DNA from: Perognathus longimembris pacificus
Taxonomy: Eukaryota; Chordata; Mammalia; Rodentia; Heteromyidae
Direction of reading: 5' to 3'
Length of the DNA: 64,000 bases
Assembly: GCF_023159225.1 (NCBI RefSeq)
Contig: NC_063181.1
Location: 10,375,606-10,439,605, forward strand
Shown here: piece by piece, positions 35,223 through 45,930 of the stretch
Layout of the letters: the number at the start of each line of letters is the position of its first letter
Numbering within the stretch: the first letter of the stretch is position 1
Notes under the pieces: model-generated
Databases searched by the model: none
Seen by the model: only the letters and a program-made list of their open reading frames with translations
What the model was told of the DNA's origin: nothing
Translations under genes and position numbers: made by a program

Positions 35223-36354
35223 ACTCAGAGACATGCATATAAATATATATATAAATATTCAGAAAGAGTATCACACAATCATGTGACAGATGCAAAGAAC
35301 TAAAAGACTTCTCATCTTCTTTTCTTAATCATCCAAAAATAAATAGAGCCCAGAAATCGCAGTGCCAAAGAGACTGTGAAGAGAAAAGGTAGAAGAAACA
35401 GATTTGCTCTCATTTACTGGTGACACTGCAAATTGCTAGTGCCATTTTTGGAGAGCCAGCTGGCCATTTGTAATAAGAATCACAGAGCTGATTATGGTTT
35501 TTAAACTGTTGATCTCACGTTTGTAGATCATAGCCTGGGGAAAAATAGCTCAAAAAGGAAACACGAAATTTATTCATTTAAAAATGCATGACTGGGTTAT
35601 AATAATGTGTGGAAACAACGAGCTGAGTGGTGGCTAATTAAACTGTATTTTAGGGACACAGGGGATATATTGCTCTATTTCAAGTGACAGATATATGGAC
35701 TTCGTAGACATGTGGAGAAGTCAAGCAAGAAATGAGAAACTAGTGTGTCCATATTGAATGCAAGCTTGTAAAACCTGTATTTGTGCAGTGATAAAGGTTA
35801 GAAGTGAATTCTGCAAACCTCTGGTTTTATGGGAGGAAGTGAGTGATCTCTATTTTGTTTTACTTTATTTTGGTTCATGATAGTAATAGGAGCATTATGA
35901 CTGCTTAATAATGAGTCTGTAAAATCAAAGAAAAACCCTGAATTATACATTGTGAGATAGAAAAGCATATTCGTGAAACAGTATATAAAACATGAAGGCA
36001 AATATATAGGGGAGCTAATAGAAAAATATACTGTATTCCTGCTAATCTTCATGACTGACTGACTCATGCATTGTGAAAGTAGTTATCACATGTAAGAAGT
36101 GCTTTTCTCAGAAATAATTTTCAGTTTGGCTAAAACCTCAAAATAGGGGATGAAAATTCATGAGTTATTGTTAAGGATGGTGAGCAAGCTCCTTCCAGCT
36201 GTTTTCCCATAGTTCTTCCATGACAAAGCAGAGTGGAAGGCTTTCTAGATGGCAAAATGATGTTTTACAATAGTCTTATTTAGTTCTTCATGTGTTTTTT
36301 TTCACCAGCCAAAGAGTAACAAAATCTATATTCACTCAAAGAGAAAAAACAAAA
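35223..36354. other. Non-repetitive AT-rich sequence, no gene recognised
   Basis: No gene is recognised. Some text at 35380-35660 ('actgcaaattgctagtgcca', 'gattatggtttttaaactg') could be a very decayed L1 fragment, but I cannot support that firmly. Confidence 0.4.
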
Positions 36355-36717
36355 ACCAGGCTTCCGTGGCTCATGCCTGTAATCCAAGCTACCTAGGAGA
36401 TGGAGATCCCAGGATCACGGTTCGAAGCCAGCCTAGAGACAAACGACTGTGACACTCTTGTCTTCAATTGACTACCAGAAAACCAGAAGTGATGCTGTGG
36501 CTCACAGTGTTAGAACACTAGCCTTGAGAAAAAGAACTCACTCCTATAATCCTAGCTACTGGGGAGGCTGAGATTTGAGGATTAAGGTTCCAAGCCTGCC
36601 AAGGAAGAAATGTCCCTGAGATTCTTATCTTCCATTAACCAACAGAAAGCCTGAAATGGGGCTGTGGCTCAAGTGGAAGAACATCACCCTGAGTCCAAGC
36701 CCCAGTACTGGCACCAA
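36355..36717 (+). repeat. Chimeric double B1-headed SINE joined at CTCA
   Basis: The first unit runs from 'ccaggcttccgtggctcatg' through its tRNA-like half to 'gaaaaagaactca' (36540). The second unit then enters directly at the position after 'ggctca' in the B1 head ('ctcctataatcctagctact') and runs to 'cagtactggcaccaaa'. The join falls on a CTCA shared by both positions of the consensus. A GGGA/GA-rich run follows to about 36775. Confidence 0.8.
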
Positions 36718-37674
36718 AGGGGAAGGGGGGAGGGGAGATAGTGGGGGAGAGAGAGATAGAGAGAGAGAGAGAGAGTTTAGTGCAAAAACAGTCACTTTAG
36801 ACACTCAAGAAGACTGAGAACAAATGGAATCTGATGAAGGTAGACACCACATCCTAAGTTCCCATCTAGATGGCTGCAGCTGGGCAGGGAGCAAGGGGTG
36901 ATCTCTGAAGGGGGTCCGGACTCTTCTTCACTCCCCGAAAGGCTAGTCAACCCTTGAGTGATCTTTGCTTGTTTATTTGTTTTTCAAGTACACAGTGTAA
37001 GTTTATTTGAAAGCCAAAGGGAAGAAAGGAAAGACTGAGGAGAGGGGAAACCCAGAGTTGGGTATCACTATCTCTTTGAGCCTGTGCCAGATATAGACTC
37101 CCTATTTCCCTCCTTCTTGGGGGCGTGCATCTTTGCTTTGATTGGCTAAGCAGTGGCCACACCCTGCAGGGGACCTTTCTGAATGGCTCTCCCCACCTCA
37201 AAGCAGGAGGACAGAGTGAGCGGGCTTGCCTTCTGCCTTGGCATGTGTCAGTCATGGAACCCACACCTTGGGATAGGAAGAAGGGAGGTGTTTTGTGCTG
37301 TGTCACTAACTGCCCCCCCCATGAGGACCTTTGTTCCAGTCTCCATTTTTCTACCTGTAACTACCCAGCCTATCAGCTAGTATCCTGCATTCCACCTCTC
37401 AGATGGTAACTCAAATTGCTGTTAGGGAATAAGGGAGATTTTTAGGAAATTGAGTAGTTTTGAAGTGATCAAAGATCTTCAGACTGAACAGGAGAACTTG
37501 GAAGTCCCTGAATGAGGACCTTATCCTTTCCCTTGGGCCCTCGTTGGGGGGTTTCTTGAGAATACAGGATTTTTGAAAAATGATGCGTGATGATGCTAAC
37601 CATAGGAGGCACCCAGGTGTTTGGGGGAATGGAGGAAATTTGGTAGCCAAAATGCATTCATCTTACAGAGGACT
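36718..37674. other. GA tract then unique sequence, no gene recognised
   Basis: A purine tract with (GA)n at 36748-36775, then unique sequence. A 119-codon minus-strand frame at 36947-37306 and overlapping plus-strand frames show no domain. Confidence 0.4.
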
Positions 37675-37872
37675 ATTTTTTTTTTTAATGACAGTAGGGT
37701 TTGAAGTGAAGACCTAGTTATTGCTAGATAAGTTTTGTCACTTGAGTCACACTTCTAACAAATTTTTTTTAGATAAGGTTTTCCTATGTAATCTAGGCTT
37801 GCCTTGAACTCTTGAATTCCTTCAGTCTCCTGAAAGCTAGGACTATAGATGTATATTGTCATGCCTGGCTTC
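37675..37872 (-). repeat. Diverged composite SINE, minus strand
   Basis: 'acagtagggtttgaagtgaa', 'cacttgagtcacacttct', 'tcctatgtaatctaggcttg' and 'gtcatgcctggctt' give reversed tRNA-like and B1-like parts. Confidence 0.65.
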
Positions 37873-38244
37873 ACAGAGAATTTTTAACCTGAGTTGCAAA
37901 TGCAGGAAATATATCCCCTAGACAGGACCAGAAGAATTGCAAGGCTGGGAGGAGTCTTATAAATGTAGTAGTCTGAATCCTTAAGTTTCCCAAAGAGGTG
38001 ACAGACCCAAGGAGAAAGGGCTCATCCCTGTTTACCATCACAAGTAAGTACATGACCAAAGCCAGTTCCAGATCTTCTTTTCCCTCCATGTCTTGCTGGT
38101 GCCAGCCTTTTCTGTTGCTACAATGCAAACGACTAGCTTTTAGACTTAGAAGTGTAGCTGGTAGCTGTTCTCTTTAAGCTATCAGAGGCATGAGTCAGCA
38201 CATGGTAATAGATAACCTCGTTCGAGTGTTCATTTTTACCTTTA

Positions 38245-38425
38245 TAATGTTTGAATGTTGTGGATTGAACCCAGCTCCAAGGCCTGGTACATACAAGGCA
38301 AGTGCTCTATTGCTGAACAGTAGTTCTGGCAGAGGAGTCAAGTTTAATTTCAATCATGGACCAGGTGCAGTGACTCACACCTGTAACCTTAACTATGTGT
38401 GAAGTGGAGGTGGGAAGATCTTGAT
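38245..38425. repeat. ID-like piece (minus) and B1 head piece (plus)
   Basis: 38245-38330 ('gtggattgaacccagctcca', 'aaggcaagtgctctattgct') is a reversed tRNA/ID-like SINE. 38360-38425 ('ggaccaggtgcagtgactca', 'cacctgtaaccttaact') is a B1 head on the plus strand. Confidence 0.55.
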
Positions 38426-38869
38426 TCTCCTCTGCAAAATGGAGCATCGTGACTGTACCCACTTCCTGGATTCCTTTGGTGAAATTATATGAAATGCCAA
38501 AGTCTTAAGAAAATAAGAACTTTATTTTGTGTGTTAGGGTGGTGGTTGTGTAATTTCTAGGCATAGTACTTGGCACTTAAAAGACTTGTCTATAATTGTA
38601 AAACCTCTTGAGCGCCCCCAAATTAGAATTCTTTTTTTTTTTTGGTAGTCTCTTATTATGTGTCTACTTTAGCTTATTTTATACTGTAGCTTTTTATCCA
38701 ACAGCTGTCTTAATTACTCACGAAGTTAACTACTTTAGATCTTTTTTCCCGTTCTAATTGTTGATTGTCTCTTTACTCAATACTTTTTATAGCTTTAAAG
38801 GAGGGTATTTGATACCTAGTAAGCCCACATGTGTCATTAAAGTATAGAAAAAGATTAGTTTTAACATAT
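38426..38869. other. Non-repetitive AT-rich sequence
   Basis: No gene or repeat is recognised. Confidence 0.4.
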
Positions 38870-39240
38870 GTGTACAATATATACCTGAAACTATCACCCA
38901 AATCCAGGTATTAGATACCATTAACAACATTTAAGGCACAACATTTCTAGCATCCTAAAATTTCTTTCGTATCCCTTTGAAGTCAACCACTCCCCCTCTT
39001 TCTGACCTTGGGTATTAACAGTTCTTTCTAGAGTTTCATGTAAGTAACATCACACACTAGGTTGTGTTTTGTGGATGGATTGCTTCACTTAGCACACTGC
39101 TGTCCGATGAGCCTACATCACTACATCTATCAATTTGTTACGATGACAAGTTATCAGATATTTGGTTTCTTTCCAGTTTTGGAAAGAAGTTATCAGATAT
39201 TTGGCTTCTTTCCAGTTTTGGATAAAATGGATTTATACTT
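38870..39240 (-). mobile_element. Ancient L1 3' end with internal 39-bp tandem duplication
   Basis: 'aactatcacccaaatccagg', 'gtcaaccactccccctcttt', 'tctagagtttcatgtaagta' and 'ggattgcttcacttagcaca' are the reversed 3' end of an old (L1M-like) element. Within it a 39-bp unit containing 'tatcagatatttgg' and 'ttctttccagttttgga' is tandemly duplicated (39148-39186 and 39187-39222, one substitution). Confidence 0.75.
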
Positions 39241-40186
39241 GCAAAGAAAACCCAAGATATTGAATGTTATAAGGCACCAGAATCGTTCTCATGTGCCCCT
39301 TTTAGTAATCTCACCTTCTTACCTTCTAGGTGTCTCCTGGCACCTCATTTCTCCACCCTCAGCCCCCAGCACCGGCTGCTCTGGTAGAATTCTGCCTCAG
39401 TAGTACACAGGATCCTAACCCCCTACCCAGAGGTGTACCAGTAGCTCATTTCTTTTTGCTTGCTGGGTGCTCCTGTTCTCTTTCTTTGTTTGCTTTTACT
39501 GCATCTTGCTTCCTGGAGGTGGTAATGGAAAGCAAATGTATTTTAATGATCTGAAATATCGATTGATGGAACCTGCATGTTTCCTGTTCTGATTTTCAAT
39601 TTTACTGCTATCTGGCATACATGGGAAATACTAAAAAGCAATTGGAGATTCTTCGAGGACCACTCTCATTTACATTTTGTGTGCCAAGTTTTTTTTTTAA
39701 TGATGTCTACAAGCAATATCCTTGTTTATTTATTTGAACCTTGAGATGAAAATTTTCTCCTGTCTCCCTGGTGTGCACTTAGCCTCCCTAGATATAAATT
39801 CTTCCATCAGACTAACCCAAGTGGATTGATGGAGTAAATTCAATTATATAAATATTTACACAAGGTTTTCATTTTCCTGGTGAATATTTATTCCATTAAT
39901 GTTACAGCATTAAAAAAATGTGGACAGTATGTTCTCAATTCCCTTGCAGTTGGAGCACAACATGAAGCAAACTAAAAAATGGATACAGCCAAAGCAATCC
40001 ATTGCAAGAAAATGAGAGATTATTTGAGTGGCTAATCCATATTAGCAGTGACTTCTCCCATCCTTACACCATCTCCTGCCTACATCTGACAAGGAAGAAA
40101 ACAAAACAATTAGCATTCAAAATAAAAAGGCCTGCTCAAGTTTAGTGAAAAGACTTCTTTTTCTTCATCTGTCAAAGTGTCACCAG
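39241..40186. other. Non-repetitive sequence, no gene recognised
   Basis: No repeat or gene is recognised. A plus-strand frame of 113 codons at 39062-39403 starts in the L1 remnant and has no domain. Confidence 0.4.
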
Positions 40187-40474
40187 CCCTGTGAATTTTC
40201 TAGATCACACCTCAGTTTCAGAAGTTGAGTCTTGGCAGAATGTGGTGAGTAGCATTTACCCAGGAAGAATTGTGAGGAAGCCAGAAAAAACAAACTCTAC
40301 CCATCCTGCATCTCAAACTAGGGTTTTGGGCAGTCATCCTGAGAGTTTGCTGCCAGAGAAGCTGCAGATACAGTCATTCCAACCCCTCACCATTGAGGCA
40401 GATGGATGCAGGGATCTTAAAGATGCTATAAGGATTCTAGCAGCAGATAGGTATTTTATGGAGCATAATAAAAA
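40187..40474 (+). other. Candidate exon, 288 nt, open in one frame
   Basis: A pyrimidine-rich stretch ('acttctttttcttcatctg') precedes 'caccag' at 40181-40186. The segment ends at 'aaaa' followed by 'gtaagt' (40475-40480), a good donor site. One frame stays open through all 288 nt, and its stop falls only in the presumed intron. Both ends are in the same phase, so the exon could be included or skipped without a frameshift. The translation contains stretches such as VSEVESWQNVVSSIYPGRI and DLKDAIRILAADRYFM, and I recognise no domain. It is not in a recognised repeat. An open run of this length can occur by chance in 64 kb, so this is only a candidate. The alternatives are chance or conserved non-coding sequence. 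Confidence 0.2.
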
Positions 40475-40514
40475 GTAAGTGCATTTTCTGTCTATGGAGC
40501 TAACTTGGGAATTA

Positions 40515-40620
40515 ATCTGTTCCAGACTTTACTTTGCAAGTGATTTGTCCAAGGTCATACAGTGAGCTATGACTCAGAACTGGGACTAGACCTGGTATTT
40601 CTTCCTGTTGTACCTTCCAT
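40515..40620 (+). repeat. MIR SINE fragment
   Basis: 'gcaagtgatttgtccaaggt' and 'catacagtgagctatgactc', then 'aactgggactagacctggta' are the MIR core in order. Confidence 0.75.
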
Positions 40621-41089
40621 AGTGAAGTTGAGGTATTGGCGTGCAAGATGTTAGAATGAAATTATTGTTTTGGGGCTCTCCTTGTCTGGGATACAGCATA
40701 GGATTCCTAGAGAAGTTGTTCTTATCACTGTGTCTTCTTTTGGGGTGACGACTTTGTCACATGGTAGGACTTGCTTGCCCAACTCTGCCAGCTGCCTGTG
40801 TGATGGAAAGACCTCTGTGTGGATAATGCTTTACCCTGCACCCATGAATCTGGTAAAATCTTTGTAACCAGGAGGTCCATACCTTGTGTTTATCAGTTTG
40901 TATGCTATTTGAACTTCCTTTCTCTCATCATTACACCCAAGTCCAGAGGCTGCCCTGTATCTTCATCATTGTTTCATGTAGCTGGTATTCATCTACAACC
41001 ATCTTCAGATGCAAAGATTCTCCACAGAGGGTGGGGATCAAGAGTCATGGGTCATCCTCCCTCGGTGAGAAGCACTAGCTTAGCCTAAC
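40621..41089. other. Non-repetitive sequence, no gene recognised
   Basis: No repeat or gene is recognised. Overlapping frames at 40670-41088 (64-89 codons) have no domain. Confidence 0.4.
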
Positions 41090-41640
41090 CCCTTTATTTT
41101 AGAGAGCTGCCACTGCAAACTCTCAGACGTTCAGGCCTTGCTGCAAGTCTGCTAGTCACTCACTGAAGAAGCCAAATCTCTTGTTCAGGATAGGATTAAG
41201 TGTAACAGATCTCCCTGTTCATGCCTCATTAGTGTCTGTGATTGGTCTCAAGCCCCAGCTGAGCAGCTGCAGTGTTTAATCAGACGGGGCCAGCCCAGAG
41301 GATTCGCAGGAAGAAGGCATTCAGTACAATGAACAATTGCCTGTTGGAGCTACAGGCCCTGTGCTGGAAACAGCTCTCTTTTGTGAAGGTGCCTTGTTGT
41401 CTGCCTGCATCTTAACGGATTTAGAAGCGCCATGTTATTGGCCTTGCAACCAACGGCAAACAGAGGCAATTTGATTTCTTTCAAAGAGATTAGTTATAAC
41501 TCTGACCCTCCCCAGGCTCATTAGTCACTCTTTCTTTATGCTCTCTGAAAGCATATTATATTTGTATCTGTGGTTGGCAGGTGATGTGGGTCATTTTCAT
41601 TTTCTGTCATGTGGGTAATTTGAAGTGGATTCATATTATT
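41090..41640. promoter_or_regulatory. Candidate conserved enhancer-like block
   Basis: This is unique sequence with dense candidate binding sites: two E-boxes CAGCTG (41256-41261, 41264-41269), an NF-Y-like ATTGG (41241-41245), a SOX-like 'tacaatg' (41325-41331) next to 'aacaatt', and a TCF/LEF-like 'ttcaaag' (41480-41486). No repeat signature is present although the surroundings are full of repeats. Motif matches of this length are common, so this is inference only. Confidence 0.25.
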
Positions 41641-41670
41641 AAAAAATAGCATTTAAAAAAATTCAAGGTG

Positions 41671-41870
41671 GGGCTGGGGATATAGCCTAGTGGCAAGAGT
41701 GCCTGCCTCGGATACACGAGGCCCTAGGTTCGATTCCCCAGCACCACATATACAGAAAACGGCCAGAAGCGGCGCTGTGGCTCAAGTGGCAGAGTGCTAG
41801 CCTTGAGCGGGAAGAAGCCAGGGACAGTGCTCAGGCCCTGAGTCCAAGGCCCAGGACTGGCCAAAAAAAA
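41671..41870 (+). mobile_element. IDL-Geo dimeric SINE, young full-length copy
   Basis: The body differs from the copy at 1109 at about one position ('cttgagcgggaagaagcc'). A perfect 16-bp target-site duplication, 'aaaaaaattcaaggtg', lies at 41655-41670 and 41871-41886. Confidence 0.95.
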
Positions 41871-41886
41871 AAAAAAATTCAAGGTG

Positions 41887-42086
41887 ATCTCCAGTTACCA
41901 GGATGAGAAATTGAAATGGAAAAATAAGGATCAGGATGACCTATTTCAAAAGGAGGATTGGGAATATGAAAAAGACACCCTCTTCTCACTTAATCTGTAT
42001 CTGTGTTTTCTAGACCAGGACACAGAGACTTTCTTGTTTATCATTTCCCTCAATAACAGAAAAAAATCCTTTGATGGTAGGGGAGA
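41887..42086. other. Short unique sequence
   Basis: No gene or repeat is recognised. A 77-codon frame at 41884-42117 starts in the SINE target duplication. Confidence 0.4.
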
Positions 42087-42174
42087 ATTTTTTTTGAATA
42101 TTTTTTATTATATTTAACTAGTTGGGCAAAGGAGTTGTCATTCAACAAAGCAGTTTATGGATACAGTGCTTCTT

Positions 42175-45100
42175 TTTTTTCAGTATTTTGTCTTTTTAAA
42201 TTTTTATTGTCAAACTGATATACAGAGCGGTTACAGTTTCATACGTTAGGCATTGGATACATTTCTTGTACTGTTTGTTACCTCCTCCCTCATTCCCCCC
42301 TCTCCCTTCCCCCTTTCCTTTCCCCCCATGAGTTGTTCAGTAGATTAACACTAAACAGTTTTGCAAGTATTGCTTTTGTAATCGTTTGTCTTTTTTACCC
42401 TGTGTCTCTCGATTTTGGTATTCCCTTTCAGTTTCCTAGTTCTAATACCTGTATACACAGTTTCCAATGTACTCAGATAAGATACAGAGATAATGCAGGT
42501 ACAACCACAGAAAGGGGATACAAGAGGATCATCAACAATAGAAGCTACGGTTTCACATCGCATGTTGAAAGTAATTACAACAATGATATAACAGTTGTTT
42601 CTATAACATGGAGTTCATTTCACTTAGCATCATTTTTTGTGTTCATAAGGGTATAGCTATTGGGCTCTTGTGATCCTCTGCTGTGACTAGCCTAAACCTG
42701 TGCTAATTATTCCCTATGAGGGAGACCATAGAGTCCATGTTTCTTTGGGTCTGGTTCACTTCATGTAGTATAATTTTTTCCAAGTTCTTCCATTTTCTTA
42801 CAAATGGGGCAATGTCATTCTTTCTGATAGAGGCATAAAATTCCATTGTGTATATGTACCACATTTTCCTGATCCATTTGTCTACTGAGGGGCATCTGGG
42901 TTGGTTCCAAATTCTAGCTATGACAAATTGTGCTGCGATGAACATTGTTGTACTGGTGGCTATAGTGTGTTCTCGTTTGTGGTCTTTTGGGTAGATGCCC
43001 AAAAGTGGGGCTGCTGGGTCATAGGGGAGCTCTATGCTTAGCCTTCTGAGGAATCTCCATACTGCTTTCCAGAGTGGCTGAACCCATTTACATTCCCACC
43101 AACAATGAAGTAGGGTTCCCTTTTGGCCACATCCCCTCCAACAGTTGTTATTGTTAGTTTTCTTGATATAGGACATTCTTACTGGGGTGAGATGGAATCT
43201 CAATGTTGTTTTGATTTGCATTTCTTTTATGGCCAGTAATGTAGAGCACTTTTTCATATGTCTCTTGGCCATTTTCATTTCCTCATCAGAGAAATCTCTT
43301 TTTAAGTCTTTAGCCCACTTTTTGAGGGGGCTATTGGTTCTTTGCGGTTTTGTTTTGGAAGAATGTAATTTTTTTAGTTCTGCATATATTTTAGATATGA
43401 GGCCTTTGTTTATTGTATGTCTGGTAAAGATCTTTTCTCAATCTGTGGGCTTTCTGTTTATCTTGCGAGCTATGTCCTTTGCCCTGCAGAAGCTCTGCAG
43501 TTTGATGCAGTCCCATTTGTCCATCCTTTCTTTGATTTGTCGCATTTCTGGGTCTTTGTTAAGGAAGTTCCATCCTGTGCCAAGGAGCCCAAGTGTTTCT
43601 CCTACTCCTTCCTTTAGTGTTTTCAGGGCATTTGTTTTAATTTCGAGGTCTTTGATCCATGTGGAATTGATTTTGGTGCAGGGTGATATATAAGGATCTA
43701 GTTTTAGTTTGTTGCATGTGTTGAACCAGTTTTGCCAGCACCATTTCTTAAAGAGGCTGTCTTTCTTCCATCCTATTTTTTTAGCTCCTTTATCAAAGAT
43801 TAAGTAGGCATAGTTCTTTGGGTTCATTTCTGGGTCTTCAATTCTGTTCCATTGGTCTTCAGGCCTGTTCCGGTGCCAATATCAAGCTGTTTTTATTACT
43901 ATAGCTTTATAATACAGCTTGAAGTTGGATATTGTAATTCTTTCAGTACTGTTCTTTCTGCTTAGGATTGTTTTTGCTATTCTGGGTCTTTTATTGTTTC
44001 ATATAAATTTCTGGATTGCTTCCTCTATTTCATTAAAAAATTGTGTTGGGATATTAATGGGTATTGCATTGAATATGTAGATAGCCTTTGGCAATATTGC
44101 CATTTTGATTATATTAATCCTCCCAATCCAGGATCATGGGAGGTTTTTCCATTTCCTTAGTTCTGCCTTAATTTCATTTTTCATGTTTTTAAAGTTCTCA
44201 TCATAGAGGTCTTTCACTTCTTTGGTTAAGGTTATTCCTAGGTATTTTATGTTTTTTGAGGCTATTGCAAATGCTTTCCTAATTTCAGCCTCGGCATTCG
44301 GGTCATTAGCATATAGAAATGCCATTGATTTTTGAGGGCTTATTTTATATCCTGCAACTTTGCCAAACTTTTGCATCAGCCCTAGTAGCTTGGGAGTAGA
44401 GTCAATGGGGTTCTTTAGGTATAGGATCATGTCATCTGTGAAGAGAGAAAGTTTAACTTCATTTTTCCTAATTGGATCCCCTTTATATTTTCTTCTTGCC
44501 TAATTGCTCTGGCTAGGAATTCTAGTACTGTGTTGAAGAGAAGGGGAGAGAGTGGACATCCCTGTCTTGCTCCTGATTTTGAAGGGAATGGCTTTAGTTT
44601 TTCACCATTTAGAATTATGCTTGCTGTTGGTTTGTCATAAACTGCCTTTATTATATTCAGGAATGTCCCCTGGAATCCCAGTTTTTCCAGGGCTTTTAGC
44701 ATAAATGGGTGCTGGATTTTATCGAATGCCTTTTCCGCATCCAGAGATACAACCGTGTGGTTTTTTTTACCTTGCTCCGATTGATGTGGTGGATTACATT
44801 AATTGAATTGCATATATTGAACCAACTTTGCATCCCTGGGATGAATCCAGTTTGATCATGGTGTATGATTTTTTTGATAACCTGTTGAAGTCGATTGGCC
44901 AGAATTTTGTTGAGAATTTTTGCATCTATGTTCATCAGGGAAATGGGTCTGTAGTTCTCTTTCCGTGATGAGTCTCTGCCTGGTTTTGGGATGAGGCTTA
45001 TAGTGGCTTCATAGAATGTGTCTGGTAGTGAACTTTCTCTTTCAATTTCATTGAAGAGTTTTAGAAATATTGATGTGAGTTCTGTTTTGAAGGCCTTGTA

Positions 45101-45534
45101 GAATTCTGCTGTGAATCCATCTGGACCTGGGCTTTTCTTGGATGGGAGATCACTTATTGCCATTTTTATTTCAATGCCGGATATGGGTCTGTTCAGAAGG
45201 TTTAAATCTTCATGGTTGAGTTTGGGGATATCAATTTTTTTCTAGGAAATCATCCATTTCTTCCAGGTTCTCAAATTTGTTGGCATAAAGGTTTGCAAAA
45301 TAGTCCCTTATTGTTTTCTGAATTTTGGTTGTTTCTGTGGTGATGTTACCTGTTTCATCTCTGATCTTGTTTATCTGGGTTTGCTGCTTTCATTTTTTGG
45401 TCAGGTTTGCTTGTTAATTTTTTCAAAGAACCAACTCTTTGTTTTGTTGATTCTTTGGATTTTTTTTTGGTCTCTAATTCATTTAATTCTGATTTGATTT
45501 TAATTATTTGCTTCCATCTATTGACTTGGTGTTT
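42175..45534 (-). mobile_element. 5'-truncated L1 retrotransposon, minus strand
   Basis: This is a 3.36-kb L1. In its own orientation it starts inside ORF2 between the endonuclease and reverse transcriptase domains, covers the reverse transcriptase and C-terminal region, then a 3' UTR of about 530 bp and an A tail (poly-T at 42174-42180). A perfect 15-bp target-site duplication, 'gatacagtgcttctt', lies at 42160-42174 and 45535-45549. ORF1 and the endonuclease domain are absent. Its 3' UTR matches the tails at 8222 and 11455, so the family left several copies here. It cannot move by itself. Confidence 0.96.
42703..45520 (-). pseudogene. L1 ORF2 pseudogene, reverse transcriptase to C-terminus
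   Basis: ORF2 is broken into open segments in different frames: 44696-45163 (RT fingers, with [12 protein letters not shown] and the IPKPGRD motif), 44427-44702 (RT, with [14 protein letters not shown]), 44134-44430, 43438-43827, and 42703-43278 (C-terminal, Cys-rich WRGCG and LLHCWW motifs and the terminal SLIGN). The catalytic FADD box reads FTDD at 44431-44442, and a frameshift lies just before it. Several frameshifts and stops separate the segments. The protein normally nicks DNA and primes reverse transcription from it; this copy cannot make a working enzyme. Confidence 0.95.
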
Positions 45535-45930
45535 GATACAGTGCTTCTTGATCAATGTCACACCTTTCCACATTCTCACCTACCCCTCCTGCCTACCCCT
45601 TGTCTCACTTTCCTCACTTGTTTAAGGATATGAGTTGACTTGCCACTTAACAGAGCACCTTATGTGTACAATATATCTTGATCTATGTTACCTCCTTCAA
45701 CCCACCCCTTCCCTTAATTTGTTCTCAATTTTGTGGTATATACAATGAATTATTGACTCCTTGTCCCCCTCTCCCTTACAAGTACCATTTCCTGGTACTA
45801 GTTTTGTTGGGCTTTGAATTATACTATTTGAGCCCTCCATAGAGCCTATTGTAGTTCCATTAATTTATTTAGAACTGCTTGCATACCACCCGGTGTGTTT
45901 ACTTATATAGATTTATAGGCACATTCTAGC

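Larger units (their letters stand above)
42087..45930 (-). repeat. Older L1-like 3' end split by a younger L1
   Basis: The two outer parts (42087-42174 and 45535-45930) join into one element: 'gggcaaaggagttgtcattc' on the left and 'cttgatcaatgtcacacctt', 'cttgcataccacccggtgtg' on the right. A second copy lies at 46735-47165. The T-rich left end and pyrimidine-rich centre suggest the 3' UTR of an old L1 on the minus strand. I cannot name the subfamily. Confidence 0.65.

Noticed and set aside
42703..43278. A 191-codon open frame on the minus strand as a gene
   Set aside because: It is the C-terminal part of L1 ORF2 in a 5'-truncated, frameshifted element.
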